From NCBI GenBank assembly GCA_964601155.1, contig CAZRMO010000002.1:26094-90093 (forward strand): a stretch of DNA of 64,000 nucleotides, given 5' to 3'. Shown here one piece after another: positions 34,272 through 43,423 of this stretch (the first letter of the stretch is position 1; every line of letters begins with the position of its first letter). Below the pieces are notes generated by a model. The model was not told the DNA's origin. It saw only the letters and a list, made by a program, of their open reading frames with translations, and did not search any database. The stretch comes from 2-12-FULL-64-23 sp964601155 (GTDB lineage Bacteria > Pseudomonadota > Gammaproteobacteria > Burkholderiales > SG8-39). The translations under genes and the position numbers were made by a program.

Positions 34272-34399
34272 TCTTATCAATCACGGGCTGACAGACATAG
34301 CGTGCATGCATCCGCAGGGGGATTTACAAGGGGGGGTGCACCCCCCCTTGTTCGTGAGATAAGGGCTTTTCCTCCGCCGGAGGCACTTTGCGTGGTTCC
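34272..34399 (+). repeat. dispersed repeat, copy 2, with perfect 26-base palindrome
   Basis: This is the second copy of the element at 28065-28210, in the gap between dprA and the LysM gene. The palindrome at 34326-34351 has arms ACAAGGGGGGG and CCCCCCCTTGT around TGCA. Compared with copy 1, an A·T pair has become G·C on both arms, so symmetry is kept. The shared tail reads GATAAGGG, TTTTCC, CCGCCG, GGCACTTTGC and GGTTCC. Confidence 0.7.
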
Positions 34400-34411
34400 A
34401 CCTTTTCCGCT

Positions 34412-35473
34412 TCAGGGCGTGGTCACCACGTCGTCGACCTGCACCGGCCGGCTCGCCGACATCACCAGTGCGAAGGAAACCCGGTCGAAGGTGCGGAATA
34501 CGAAAACCAGGCCGTAGCGCTCGTCCGGCAGCTTGGTGGTCTCGACCTTGTCGGCGCGGAACCATTTGCGGCTGGGCGTTCTGTCCTCGACGGTGCGCCC
34601 CAAGCGCAGCAGGGCGAGCACATCGCCGAGTTCGAGTCCATCGCGCCTGCCCTTGTTGATTGTGATCACGTTCTGCGGACCGGTTTCGCCCAGGCCGCCA
34701 CTGTCGGCGATGATGCGGCCTCGAATCAGCATGGTCGGCGCATGCGGCACGTAGCTTTTGAACGTGATCGGCCCGGCTGCAACCAGCCGGTCGCCCTTGC
34801 CGATTTCCTGCCGCGCGCCGGAAATCAGTATGGTTGCAGGGTCGCCCGTCCTGGTCACCCTGCCGTCGCCGAGGTACACCGCTTCGTAGCCCAGCGTCTT
34901 CCCGCTCTCGGGATCGATTAGCGGTTTGCCCGGATGATAGATATGCCACCGGCTGTCAAGCTTTGCGTCCTTGATGCCGCTGACATAGGCTACATCGTTC
35001 GAGCCCAGATAAACACGGTCCGCCTGCGCGGCAATGATTCGCGGCGCATTGTCGAGACCGTCGGCCTCAATCACCAGCGGCCGCGTCAGGAAAGGTTCGA
35101 TGACCTTGGGCGGTATGCTCGGAATAGGCTGCTTGCCGAGGTCCTCCGAGCGTATGCGCGGCGACAACTTCACCGTGCGGCCCATTTCGATTTTGAGTTC
35201 CGGTTGCGGCCCGGAGCGGTCGAGCACGATGACGTCTCCCGGATAGATCAAGTGGGGGTTCTTGATCTGCTCCCGGTTCATTCTCCACACCTCCGGCCAG
35301 CGCCACGGATCCTTGAGAAACTTTGCGGCAATAGACCATAAAGTGTCGCCTTTAACGACGACATAGCGAGCCGGCGCATGGTCCTGCAACACGGCGCGCG
35401 TTTGCTGTTTCGCCATTAGGGGGGTAGCCGTCAACGCCGCGGCGAATAGTGCGAATATGATAGACTTGCGCAT
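34412..35473 (-). CDS. exported LysM-domain protein
   Basis: A 353-residue protein with a signal peptide (about 1-21, MRKSIIFALFAAALTATPLMA) and one LysM peptidoglycan-binding domain (about 36-85, YVVVKGDTLWSIAAKFLKDPWRWPEVWRMN, then NPHLIYPGDVIVL). The remaining 260 residues form an uncharacterised periplasmic domain. Proteins of this design usually lie upstream of dprA and divergent from def in betaproteobacteria, as here. A role in cell-wall maintenance is likely but unproven. Confidence 0.88.
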   Translation of the reverse strand: MRKSIIFALFAAALTATPLMAKQQTRAVLQDHAPARYVVVKGDTLWSIAAKFLKDPWRWPEVWRMNREQIKNPHLIYPGDVIVLDRSGPQPELKIEMGRTVKLSPRIRSEDLGKQPIPSIPPKVIEPFLTRPLVIEADGLDNAPRIIAAQADRVYLGSNDVAYVSGIKDAKLDSRWHIYHPGKPLIDPESGKTLGYEAVYLGDGRVTRTGDPATILISGARQEIGKGDRLVAAGPITFKSYVPHAPTMLIRGRIIADSGGLGETGPQNVITINKGRRDGLELGDVLALLRLGRTVEDRTPSRKWFRADKVETTKLPDERYGLVFVFRTFDRVSFALVMSASRPVQVDDVVTTP

Positions 35474-35580
35474 AGAGGCCTCGAACCTATCTAGTAGAGG
35501 GCTGAATCATATAAAGTCTAGCACGCTTTTTATAGACTTCATTAAATTTAGCACCTAATCCGTTCAATTAGCAAGTTATT
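35474..35580. promoter_or_regulatory. A/T-rich divergent promoter region of the LysM gene and def
   Basis: These 107 bases separate two divergent starts and are much richer in A/T than the flanking genes. They include CTTTATATGATT read toward the LysM gene and several TATA-like stretches (TTTTTATAGACTT, TTAAATTTAG). Both promoters must lie here. Exact -35 and -10 boxes were not assigned. No Shine-Dalgarno sequence is obvious before def (AGCAAGTTATT). Confidence 0.5.
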
Positions 35581-36084
35581 ATGTCTCGCCTACATATCCT
35601 GCGTTACCCCGATCCGCGTTTGCACAAGACCGCAGCGCCGGTAGCGGAGGTAAATGAGGGCATCCGCAGTCTGGTCGCCGACATGGCCGAAACCATGTAC
35701 GCCGCGCCCGGCGTCGGCCTGGCGGCCACCCAGGTGGACGTGCACAAGCAGGTAATCGTCATTGACGCGTCGGAAACCCGCGATCGGCTACTGGTGCTGA
35801 TCAATCCCGAGATCCTTGCCGCCACCGGCGAATCCGATTGCGAGGAGGGTTGTCTGTCGGTACCGGGCATCTACGAAAAGGTCGCGCGCGCCGACCATAT
35901 CGTCGTGCGCGCGCTCGGACTCGACGGCCAGAGTTTCACCATGGAGGCCGACGGCCTGCTTGCGGTATGCATCCAGCACGAGATGGACCACCTGAAGGGC
36001 CGGGTGTTCGTCGAATACCTGTCGCGCCTGAAACAAACCCGCATCCGGGCGAAGATGCAAAAACAACTGCGCCAGAGCGCCTGA
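35581..36084 (+). CDS. def: peptide deformylase
   Basis: Metalloenzyme of 167 residues that removes the formyl group from nascent proteins. All three motifs are present: GVGLAATQ (motif 1), EEGCLSVPG with the metal cysteine (motif 2) and CIQHEMDHLKG with the HEXXH-type histidines (motif 3). Length and start are standard. It is followed 17 bases later by fmt, the enzyme that adds the formyl group to initiator tRNA. Confidence 0.97.
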   Translation: MSRLHILRYPDPRLHKTAAPVAEVNEGIRSLVADMAETMYAAPGVGLAATQVDVHKQVIVIDASETRDRLLVLINPEILAATGESDCEEGCLSVPGIYEKVARADHIVVRALGLDGQSFTMEADGLLAVCIQHEMDHLKGRVFVEYLSRLKQTRIRAKMQKQLRQSA

Positions 36085-36101
36085 TCGCCCCGCACCAGCG
36101 G

Positions 36102-37046
36102 ATGCGCCTCATCTTCGCCGGTACCCCCGCGTTCGCCGCGCGCGCCCTGTCGGCGCTGCACGACGCCGGACACGAAATCGTTCTGGTCCTCGCTCAACCC
36201 GACCGACCGGCAGGCCGCGGGCTTAAGCTCGCAACCGGTGCGGTCAAGGCGCTGGCCGAGGAGCGCGGCCTCGAGGTTTATCAGCCCGCGGGCTTGAAGG
36301 ACGCGCAGGCACAACAGCGTCTGCGCGCGCTGGGCGCAGACCTCATGGTGGTCGCCGCCTATGGCCTGATCCTGCCCGAACCGGTGCTCGCCACAGCGCG
36401 CCTCGGCGCTGTCAATATCCACGCTTCGCTGTTGCCGCGCTGGCGCGGCGCCGCACCGATCCAGCGCGCCATCCTCGCCGGCGACGCGCGCACCGGAATC
36501 TCCATTATGCAGATGGATCGGGGGCTGGATACCGGCCCGATACTTGCCGCCGAGGCCATCCCGATTGCGGGCGACGACACCAGCGCCACCCTGCATGACA
36601 AGCTGGCCGAACTCGGCGCGCGTCTGATCGTGAGTGTTCTCGCGGGCCTCGAGCGCGGCGAATTCCGCGCCCGGCCGCAGGAGGATGCGCGCGCGAGCTA
36701 TGCAGCCAAGATTACCAAATCGGAAGCCGAGATCGACTGGCGCGAAACCGCGCAGACGATTGAACGCAAGATACGCGCGTTCAATCCGCAGCCTGGAGCG
36801 TCCACAACGACAAGAAACACCGTGTTCAAAATCTGGCGCGCCGGCACTAGCGCGGCGCAAGGCGCGCCGGGGACCATACTGGAAGCCGGCCCGGAAGGCA
36901 TCATCGTCGCCTGCGGCAGCGGCGCGCTGCGGATCCAGGAGCTGCAGCGCGCCGGCGGCAAACGGCTGGCCGCGGCGCAGTTCCTCGCCGGTTTCCCGCT
37001 CGCGATGGGAGAGCGGCTTGAGTTTTCCGCGAAAACCCCCATCTAA
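36102..37046 (+). CDS. fmt: methionyl-tRNA formyltransferase
   Basis: A 314-residue enzyme that transfers formyl from 10-formyl-tetrahydrofolate to Met-tRNA(fMet). The N-terminal domain starts MRLIFAGTPAFAARALSAL and has the folate-site motif NIHASLLPRWRGAAPIQRAIL and the MQMDRGLDTGPIL segment. The C-terminal tRNA-binding domain covers about 210-314. ATG 36102 is chosen because MRLIFAGTP is the conserved start; the longer upstream frame overlaps def. The def-fmt pairing is standard. Confidence 0.96.
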   Translation: MRLIFAGTPAFAARALSALHDAGHEIVLVLAQPDRPAGRGLKLATGAVKALAEERGLEVYQPAGLKDAQAQQRLRALGADLMVVAAYGLILPEPVLATARLGAVNIHASLLPRWRGAAPIQRAILAGDARTGISIMQMDRGLDTGPILAAEAIPIAGDDTSATLHDKLAELGARLIVSVLAGLERGEFRARPQEDARASYAAKITKSEAEIDWRETAQTIERKIRAFNPQPGASTTTRNTVFKIWRAGTSAAQGAPGTILEAGPEGIIVACGSGALRIQELQRAGGKRLAAAQFLAGFPLAMGERLEFSAKTPI

Positions 37047-37162
37047 TTCAACGTTGCAAGAACAATTTGCGATAGCCGCCGCAGGCACGGGAGCGAGCGA
37101 CCTTATTTGCCCGTTCTGCGCCGCCCGCAAGCCGCGAAACAACCGTTAAAGGTAGCCGAAAA

Positions 37163-37999
37163 ATGTTCGGAAACTGGCTAAAGACCTCCATCCTGATGGC
37201 CGGCATCGTAGCGCTGTTCGGCCTGGTCGGCGCCGCGTTCGGTGGTGTCAATGGGATGCTCCTGGCGCTCGCGCTCGGCGGCGCGATGAACGTCTTCGCC
37301 TATTGGTTCTCCGACGCCATGGTGCTGCGCATGTACAAGGCGCGGGAGATCGACGCGGCGAGCGCGCCGCAGTTCTACGGCCTGGTGCAGGAACTGGCGC
37401 AGAGCGCCGGGCTGCCGATGCCGCGCGTCTATCTGATAGACGAAGCCCAGCCCAATGCTTTCGCCACCGGCCGCGACCCCGAGCACGCGGCGGTGGCTGC
37501 GACCACCGGTATCCTACAGCTGCTGTCGGCGCGCGAGTTGCGCGGCGTGATGGCACACGAGCTCGCGCACGTAAAGCACCGCGACATCCTCACTTCCACC
37601 ATTGCCGCCACCGTAGCCGGAGCGATCGCCGCTGTCGCCCAGTTCGGCTTCCTGTTCGGCGGACGCGGCGGCGGCGAACGCTCCAACCCGTTCGTGGGGC
37701 TGATCGTGATGATCCTCGCGCCGATTGCGGCGATGCTGATCCAGATGGCGATCTCGCGCGCGCGCGAATTCGAAGCCGACCGCGGCGGTGCCGAAACCTC
37801 GGGCGACCCCGGCGCGCTCGCCGATGCGCTGGAGAAAATGGAGCGCTACAAGGGCCTGCCGTTGAAGGCGGCCGAAGAGCATCCGGCGACGGCGCAGATG
37901 ATGATCATCAACCCGCTCTCAGGCTCAGGCATGCAAAGCCTGTTCAGCACCCACCCTGCAACCGAGAAGCGCATCGCTCGCTTGCGAGCGATGGCGTAA
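37163..37999 (+). CDS. htpX: membrane zinc metalloprotease HtpX
   Basis: M48-family protease of 278 residues that helps degrade damaged membrane proteins. It has two N-terminal membrane helices (about 7-50), the zinc motif HELAHVKHRD (H132-H136), two more helices after it, and the third ligand in EFEADRGGAE. The C-terminal FSTHPATEKRIARL is also conserved. It follows fmt by 116 bases and precedes rsmB, a common betaproteobacterial arrangement. Confidence 0.95.
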   Translation: MFGNWLKTSILMAGIVALFGLVGAAFGGVNGMLLALALGGAMNVFAYWFSDAMVLRMYKAREIDAASAPQFYGLVQELAQSAGLPMPRVYLIDEAQPNAFATGRDPEHAAVAATTGILQLLSARELRGVMAHELAHVKHRDILTSTIAATVAGAIAAVAQFGFLFGGRGGGERSNPFVGLIVMILAPIAAMLIQMAISRAREFEADRGGAETSGDPGALADALEKMERYKGLPLKAAEEHPATAQMMIINPLSGSGMQSLFSTHPATEKRIARLRAMA

Positions 38000-38138
38000 T
38001 GGAGCTTGCTCGCTTGCGCGCGCGATGACCTGAATCGCAAAACCTGTTCTCTGCGCCCCGTTCCCGGTGTAGCATGCTGGACTCGTCTATCACCACTGCG
38101 CCACCGCAATCCCGACGACTGCGGCGGCGCCTGCCTCC

Positions 38139-39398
38139 TTGTCCAGATCAGCCAACCTAGAGCTAGCACTGCACGCCGCCGCAGAAGCGATTGCACAGGT
38201 ACGCGCCGGTCGCAGTCTGCCCGAGGCGCTGTCCGGGCTGGAGGCAGGCTCGAGCCTGGGCGCTGCCGTGCAGGACCTGGCCTACGGCGCCTTGCGCAAC
38301 CTCGGCCTTCTGGACGCCCTCCTGGCTGAGTTGCTGCGCAAGCCGGTCAAACCGGCCGTACACGCTGTCCTGCTCGCCGCGCTTTACCAGTTGCGCGCGC
38401 GGCCGCGGACCAGCCATACCACCGTGGATCAGGCGGTGCGCGCGGTATCGCGCATCGAGCCCGCGGCCAAAGGCTTGGCCAACGCCGTGCTGCGCAACTA
38501 TCTGCGTGAGGCGGACGCGCTGGTCGCACGCTGCAACTCCGAAACCGCGCATTATTCCTACCCGCAGTGGTGGATAGACCGCGTGCGCACCGCCTGGCCG
38601 CAGCAGTGGGAGTCGATTCTGAACGCCGGCAACCTGCACCCGCCGATGAGCTTGCGCGTCAACCGGCGCCGCCTCACGGCCGAGCAGTATCTGGCCAGGC
38701 TGGGCGAGCGCGGCCTCGTCGGCGAGCGCCTCGGCGCGCACGCGATCCTGCTTGAACGCCCGCTGCGGATCGAGTCGATTCCGGGTTTCGCTGCCGGAGA
38801 GGTGTCGGTACAGGACGCCGGCGCCCAACTCGCCGCGCCGCTGCTCGACGTACGACCCGGCATGCGCGTGCTCGACGCCTGCGCCGCGCCTGGCGGCAAA
38901 GCGGGCCACATCCTGGAACTTGCCGATTGCAGTCTCACCGCACTGGACAGCGACCCGACGCGCGTGCCGCGCATCAGCGACAACCTGGCACGCCTCGGCT
39001 TTTCGGCGCGGGTCGTCTGCGGCGACTGCGCCTCCCCCGCCGGCTGGTCCGACGGCGGACTGTTCGAACGCATCCTGCTCGACGCCCCCTGCACCGCATC
39101 CGGCGTGGTCAAGCGCCACCCCGACATCAAATGGCTGCGCCGCGACGGCGACATCCAGCGGCTCGCGGCAACCCAGGGCCGAATGCTGGACGCACTGTGG
39201 CAACTCCTGGCGCCGGGTGGTAAATTGTTGTATGCGACGTGCTCGGTGTTCCCGCAGGAAAACGCACAGACGGTCGCGTCCTTCCTGGCGCGCTGCGGCG
39301 ACGCCCGCCACCTGCCGCTGGCGGAACCGGAGGACGGACAACTCCTGCCCGATGCGCGGCACGACGGTTTTTTCTATGCCCTGCTGGAAAAAATTTAG
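38139..39398 (+). CDS. rsmB: 16S rRNA (cytosine-967-C5)-methyltransferase
   Basis: A 419-residue enzyme with an N-terminal NusB-like RNA-binding domain (about 1-140) and a C-terminal SAM methyltransferase domain. The SAM motif is VLDACAAPGGKAGHILEL. The two catalytic cysteines lie in LDAPCTASGVVKRHPDIKW and LLYATCSVFPQENAQ. A TTG start at 38139 is used because an in-frame TAG at 38070 and the lack of ATG or GTG between leave no better choice. The stop is 88 bases before the DUF4390 gene. Confidence 0.92.
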   Translation: MSRSANLELALHAAAEAIAQVRAGRSLPEALSGLEAGSSLGAAVQDLAYGALRNLGLLDALLAELLRKPVKPAVHAVLLAALYQLRARPRTSHTTVDQAVRAVSRIEPAAKGLANAVLRNYLREADALVARCNSETAHYSYPQWWIDRVRTAWPQQWESILNAGNLHPPMSLRVNRRRLTAEQYLARLGERGLVGERLGAHAILLERPLRIESIPGFAAGEVSVQDAGAQLAAPLLDVRPGMRVLDACAAPGGKAGHILELADCSLTALDSDPTRVPRISDNLARLGFSARVVCGDCASPAGWSDGGLFERILLDAPCTASGVVKRHPDIKWLRRDGDIQRLAATQGRMLDALWQLLAPGGKLLYATCSVFPQENAQTVASFLARCGDARHLPLAEPEDGQLLPDARHDGFFYALLEKI

Positions 39399-39449
39399 AC
39401 GTCCGTCAGTAAATATCGGGAGATCTTCCCTCGTGTTCCTCTGGATCAG

Positions 39450-39477
39450 CCCGCGGCAAAATACATTTTGCCGTGGG
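39450..39477. promoter_or_regulatory. strong hairpin just upstream of the DUF4390 start
   Basis: CCCGCGGCAAAAT (39450-39462) and ATTTTGCCGTGGG (39465-39477) pair over 13 positions with one G-U wobble, leaving a minimal loop. The hairpin ends 9 bases before ATG 39487, and no other Shine-Dalgarno-like sequence is visible. It is followed by TTCTAG rather than a T run, so it is not a standard terminator on the plus strand. It may control translation of the downstream operon. Confidence 0.5.
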
Positions 39478-39486
39478 TTCTAGAAT

Positions 39487-40068
39487 ATGAGCCTGCGGCT
39501 GCTCGTGTCGCTGCTGCTGGCGCTGGTGCTAGGCTGGTCCGCACCGGCACGCGCCCAGAACATTGAAATCACCCATATTTCTCTCGAAGGCAACGACGCA
39601 GGCTACGCTCTCGATGCCGACTTTGAAATTAGCCTGACCCCGCGGCTCGAGGACGCCATCAACAACGGCGTCCCAGTGTATTTCGAGGTTGATTTCGAAC
39701 TCACGCGCAAACGCTGGTACTGGTTCGACGAACGTTCCGTCAGCCGGCAGTTGATGTTGCGCCTGTCCTACCACGCGCTCACGCGCCAATACCGCGTTTC
39801 GAGCGGCGCCCTGTACCAGGCCTTTTCCACTCTGCCGGAGGCGCTGCGCGTGCTGTCCCGGGTGCGTTCCTGGGAGGTGCTGAAGCGCGCTGAACTGAAC
39901 GCCGGCACCGAATACCAGGCTGGGCTGCGCATGCGCCTGGACGTGACGCAGCTGCCCAAGCCGTTCCAGCTGGATGCGCTCACCAACCGAGAATGGAATT
40001 TGACCTCCGAATGGCAGCACTGGCCGTTCCGGGTCAAGGCGCCGGTGACGGAGAAGACGCCGCAATGA
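39487..40068 (+). CDS. DUF4390 family exported protein
   Basis: A 193-residue protein with a signal peptide (about 1-23, LVSLLLALVLGWSAPARAQ) and a DUF4390 domain: INNGVPVYFEVDFELTRKRWYW and later LSYHALTRQYRVS are typical. The function is unknown. It is regularly found directly upstream of ntrY-ntrX-like genes in betaproteobacteria, which suggests a link to that signalling system. The stop overlaps the next start (ATGA). Confidence 0.88.
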   Translation: MSLRLLVSLLLALVLGWSAPARAQNIEITHISLEGNDAGYALDADFEISLTPRLEDAINNGVPVYFEVDFELTRKRWYWFDERSVSRQLMLRLSYHALTRQYRVSSGALYQAFSTLPEALRVLSRVRSWEVLKRAELNAGTEYQAGLRMRLDVTQLPKPFQLDALTNREWNLTSEWQHWPFRVKAPVTEKTPQ

Positions 40069-42176
40069 AATATGTGCTCATCTTCAGCGTGGCGCTGGGC
40101 GCGATTCTGCTGTTCCTGCTGGCGGCGGCGAGCGGCAACACCGAGTTGTTCTCGCACAATTATGCGCTGTTGCTCGGCCTGAACGTGGCGCTGGCCGCCG
40201 CGCTGCTGGCGTTGATCGGCTATCAATTGTGGGTGCTCACGAGCAAGCTGCGCAAGCGCGTGTTCGGCTCGCGATTGACGCTGCGCTTTGTGCTCATGTT
40301 TCTACCTATGGTCATCGTGCCCGGCGGTCTCGTCTATGTGGTATCGGTGCAGTTCATGGCAAAAAGCATCGAATCCTGGTTCGACGTGCGCGTCGATAAC
40401 GCGCTCGAGGGCGGGCTCAACCTCGGCCGCACCGCGCTCGATATGCTGCTGACGGAACTGCACGACAAGGCAGAGCGCATGGCGCTCGCGCTGTCCGACA
40501 AGACCGCGGCGCAGCAGGTGGTGCTGCTGGACCAGCTGCGCGAACAGGCGGGCGTCGACAATGCGCTGCTGTTGTCCTCAGGCGGCGACGTCATCGCCAG
40601 CGCCAGCAAAGGCGTGGGCAATCTCCTGCCGTACATGCCCAGCGCCATCATCCAGCGCCAGGCGCGGCAGGCGCGCAGTTATTCCGCGATCGAGAGCGAG
40701 CCCGACAAGAGCTTGAGCCTGCGCGTGCTGGTTCCGGTGGCCGCCCTCAGCATCGCCGAGGACGAGCGTCTGCTGCAGCTGGTGCAACCGGTGCCGCCGG
40801 CGCTGGCGCACGACGCGGAGGCGGTGCAAGAGGTATACCGCGACTACAAGGAGCTGTCGCTGTCGCGCCAGGGCCTGAAGGAAATCTATATTCTCACGCT
40901 CACCCTGACGCTGTTGCTGACGCTGTTCTCCGCCACCGCGCTCGCCTTCCTGCTCTCGTCGCGCCTGTCGGAACCCCTGGCGCTGCTTGCCGCGGGCACC
41001 CAGGCGGTGGCGCGCGGCGACTACAGCCGTCGCGCGCAAGTCACCAGCAGCGACGAGCTGGGCATCCTCACCCAATCGTTCAACAGCATGACCGAGCAGT
41101 TGGACGATGCGCGCACGGCCGCCGAATCGCACCGCGCCGAGCTGGAAACCGCCAAGGCTTATCTGGAAAACATCCTGGCCAATCTTTCTGCCGGCGTGCT
41201 GGTATTGGATGAACAGTTGCGCCTGGGCACCGTCAATCACGGTGCCGGCGCCATTCTGCAGGAGACATTCGAAGACCTCAAAGGCCGGTCGCTCGCCGAT
41301 TGGCCGCGGCTGCAACCGCTCGCGCACGCCATCGTCGAAGGTTTCAAACGGCACGGCGCCGATACCTGGCAACAGCAGCTGGAGCTGGCCGAGCGCACGC
41401 TGCTGGTGCGCGGCTCGGTTCTGCCGCGAGCGAGCGGCGGCGGCTACGTGATCGTGTTCGACGACGTCACTAAGCTGATCGAGGCGCAGCGCGCAACCGC
41501 CTGGGGCGAAGTGGCGCGGCGTCTGGCACACGAGATCAAGAATCCGCTCACGCCGATTCAACTCTCGGCCGAGCGTCTGCTGGCGAAGCTCGAGAACAAG
41601 CTCGCGCCCGAGGACGCGGCCACGCTCAACCGGGCCGCGGCGACCATCGTCAACCAGGTTGCGGCAATGAAGGGGATGGTGGACGACTTCGGCGAGTATG
41701 CGCGCACGCCCGCGCCCCAGCTGCAAGCGCTGGACCTGAACGCGCTGGTAGCCGAAGTGCTCGGCCTGTACGAGCATACGGGCGCGCTGGTGCAGACCGT
41801 ATTGCAGGCGGGGCTGCCGCAGGTTAGGGGCGACCCGACGCAATTGCGCCAAGTGATACACAATCTGCTGCAAAACGCCCAGGACGCACTCGCCGGGAGC
41901 GCCGGCCCGCGCATCGAGGTCGTGACCGAGCGCGCCGGCAACCGCGCCTGCCTCAGAATCAGCGACAATGGCTGCGGCTTTCCCGCGGCCATCATGGCGC
42001 GCGTGTTCGATCCCTATGTCACCACCAAACCCCGGGGAACCGGACTGGGCCTGGCGATCGTGAAGAAGATCATCGAAGAGCACAATGGCGCAGTCAGCGT
42101 GGAAAACCTGCCCAGGCACGGCGCCAGCGTCAGCATCACGCTGCCGCTGCAAGCCGATTCGACAAGGACAAGTTAG
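40065..42176 (+). CDS. ntrY: NtrY-like membrane sensor histidine kinase
   Basis: A 703-residue sensor kinase. It has several N-terminal membrane helices (about 4-24, 34-56 and 71-92), a periplasmic part to about 280, another helix, a HAMP domain (about 305-355, SRLSEPLALLAAGTQAVARGDYSRRAQ), a PAS-like domain (about 365-460), a HisKA domain with H489 in VARRLAHEIKNPLTPIQLSAERL, and an HATPase with NLLQNAQDAL, DNGCGFP and GTGLGLAIVKKIIEEH. This is the NtrY architecture; such systems sense nitrogen or redox/envelope cues. It overlaps both neighbours, so it is tightly coupled to them. Confidence 0.93.
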   Translation: MKYVLIFSVALGAILLFLLAAASGNTELFSHNYALLLGLNVALAAALLALIGYQLWVLTSKLRKRVFGSRLTLRFVLMFLPMVIVPGGLVYVVSVQFMAKSIESWFDVRVDNALEGGLNLGRTALDMLLTELHDKAERMALALSDKTAAQQVVLLDQLREQAGVDNALLLSSGGDVIASASKGVGNLLPYMPSAIIQRQARQARSYSAIESEPDKSLSLRVLVPVAALSIAEDERLLQLVQPVPPALAHDAEAVQEVYRDYKELSLSRQGLKEIYILTLTLTLLLTLFSATALAFLLSSRLSEPLALLAAGTQAVARGDYSRRAQVTSSDELGILTQSFNSMTEQLDDARTAAESHRAELETAKAYLENILANLSAGVLVLDEQLRLGTVNHGAGAILQETFEDLKGRSLADWPRLQPLAHAIVEGFKRHGADTWQQQLELAERTLLVRGSVLPRASGGGYVIVFDDVTKLIEAQRATAWGEVARRLAHEIKNPLTPIQLSAERLLAKLENKLAPEDAATLNRAAATIVNQVAAMKGMVDDFGEYARTPAPQLQALDLNALVAEVLGLYEHTGALVQTVLQAGLPQVRGDPTQLRQVIHNLLQNAQDALAGSAGPRIEVVTERAGNRACLRISDNGCGFPAAIMARVFDPYVTTKPRGTGLGLAIVKKIIEEHNGAVSVENLPRHGASVSITLPLQADSTRTS

Positions 42177-43423
42177 TGCCCCAAATTCTGGTCGTCGACG
42201 ACGAAATCGGCATCCGCGAACTGCTGTCGGAGATCCTCGCCGACGAGGGTCACACGGTGCAGCTGGCGCAAAACGCAGCGCGTGCGCGTGCGCTGCGCGC
42301 CGCGGAGCGCCCGGATCTGGTACTGCTCGACATCTGGATGCCCGATACAGACGGCATTACCCTGCTCAAGGAATGGGCGGCGAACGGCCAGCTAACCATG
42401 CCGGTAGTTATGATGTCCGGGCACGGCACCATCGAAACCGCGGTAGAGGCCACACGCATCGGCGCCATCGATTTTCTGGAAAAGCCGATTGCATTGCAAA
42501 AGCTGCTGGCCACGGTGAAGCGCGCACTGCGACACGCAGACGGCCAGCCGCAGGCTGGTCTCACGCTGCTCAGCCTGGGCCGCTCGCCCGTGCTGGCCGA
42601 ACTGCGCAAGCGCCTCGCGCAGGTGGCGACCATGTCGATGCCGGTGCTGCTGCGCGGGGAACCGGGCGTCATGCCGGAGCTGTTCGCGCGCTACCTGCAC
42701 CAGCCTAATACACCCTGGGTGGTGGCGGGCGCAGCGCTGGCCGACGCGCCGCAGGACTTGCTGACGCAGGCCGCCAGTGGCCTGCTTTTCGTCGAAGAGC
42801 TGGCGGCGCTCACCCGGGCGCAGCAAAAGAATCTGGCCTTGATCCTGGGCAAACAGGAAAAAACCAAAACGCGCATCGTCTCCTTCACCGTCGAGGAGCC
42901 GGCGCGCCTCGTCGCAGAGCTCGGATTCGACGCTGGCCTGCTCACGCGCCTGTCCGAGCTGTCGCTGCCGCTGCCGGCGCTGCGCGAGCACGCCGAGGAC
43001 ATTCCCGACATTGCCGGCATTTTGCTGGCGCAGTTGGTCGAGGCCAAGAGTTGCCCTCCCCGTCATTTTTCCACCGCCGCGCTCAATGCCCTGCGCCAGT
43101 TCCACTGGCCGCACAACCTGCAAGACCTGCAGGGCGCGGTGAAGAACCTGGCGCTCACCGCGCTGGAGGAGGAAATCGGCGCGGCCGACGTGGAGCGGGT
43201 GGCGGCGCAGTTTCATCCGGCTGCAGACGCACAAGTCGCTCTACCGCTGGCGCTGCCGCTGCGCGAGGCGCGCGAAGCATTTGAGCGCGCTTATTTCGAA
43301 CAGCTGTTGGCGCGCGAGGCCGGGTCGATCGCGCGCGTGGCCGAGAAGAGCGGCCTGGAACGCACTCATCTTTACCGCAAGCTCAAGGCACTTGGAATCG
43401 CGCCCGGCAAAAAGGAAGAATAG
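42176..43423 (+). CDS. ntrX: NtrX-like response regulator with degenerate AAA+ domain
   Basis: A 415-residue regulator: receiver (about 1-120, acceptor D52 in LVLLDIWMPD, KPI lysine in FLEKPIALQKLL), a central AAA+-like domain (about 135-330) and a C-terminal Fis-type helix-turn-helix (SIARVAEKSGLERTHLYRKLKALGI). The AAA+ domain is degenerate. Walker A reads GEPGVMPEL (161-169) in place of GESGTGKE, so the lysine is lost; no GAFTGA sigma54-contact loop is seen; the Walker B region reads GLLFVEEL. It probably cannot drive sigma54 and may instead act as a plain DNA-binding regulator. The GTG start overlaps the ntrY stop by one base. Confidence 0.88.
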   Translation: MPQILVVDDEIGIRELLSEILADEGHTVQLAQNAARARALRAAERPDLVLLDIWMPDTDGITLLKEWAANGQLTMPVVMMSGHGTIETAVEATRIGAIDFLEKPIALQKLLATVKRALRHADGQPQAGLTLLSLGRSPVLAELRKRLAQVATMSMPVLLRGEPGVMPELFARYLHQPNTPWVVAGAALADAPQDLLTQAASGLLFVEELAALTRAQQKNLALILGKQEKTKTRIVSFTVEEPARLVAELGFDAGLLTRLSELSLPLPALREHAEDIPDIAGILLAQLVEAKSCPPRHFSTAALNALRQFHWPHNLQDLQGAVKNLALTALEEEIGAADVERVAAQFHPAADAQVALPLALPLREAREAFERAYFEQLLAREAGSIARVAEKSGLERTHLYRKLKALGIAPGKKEE

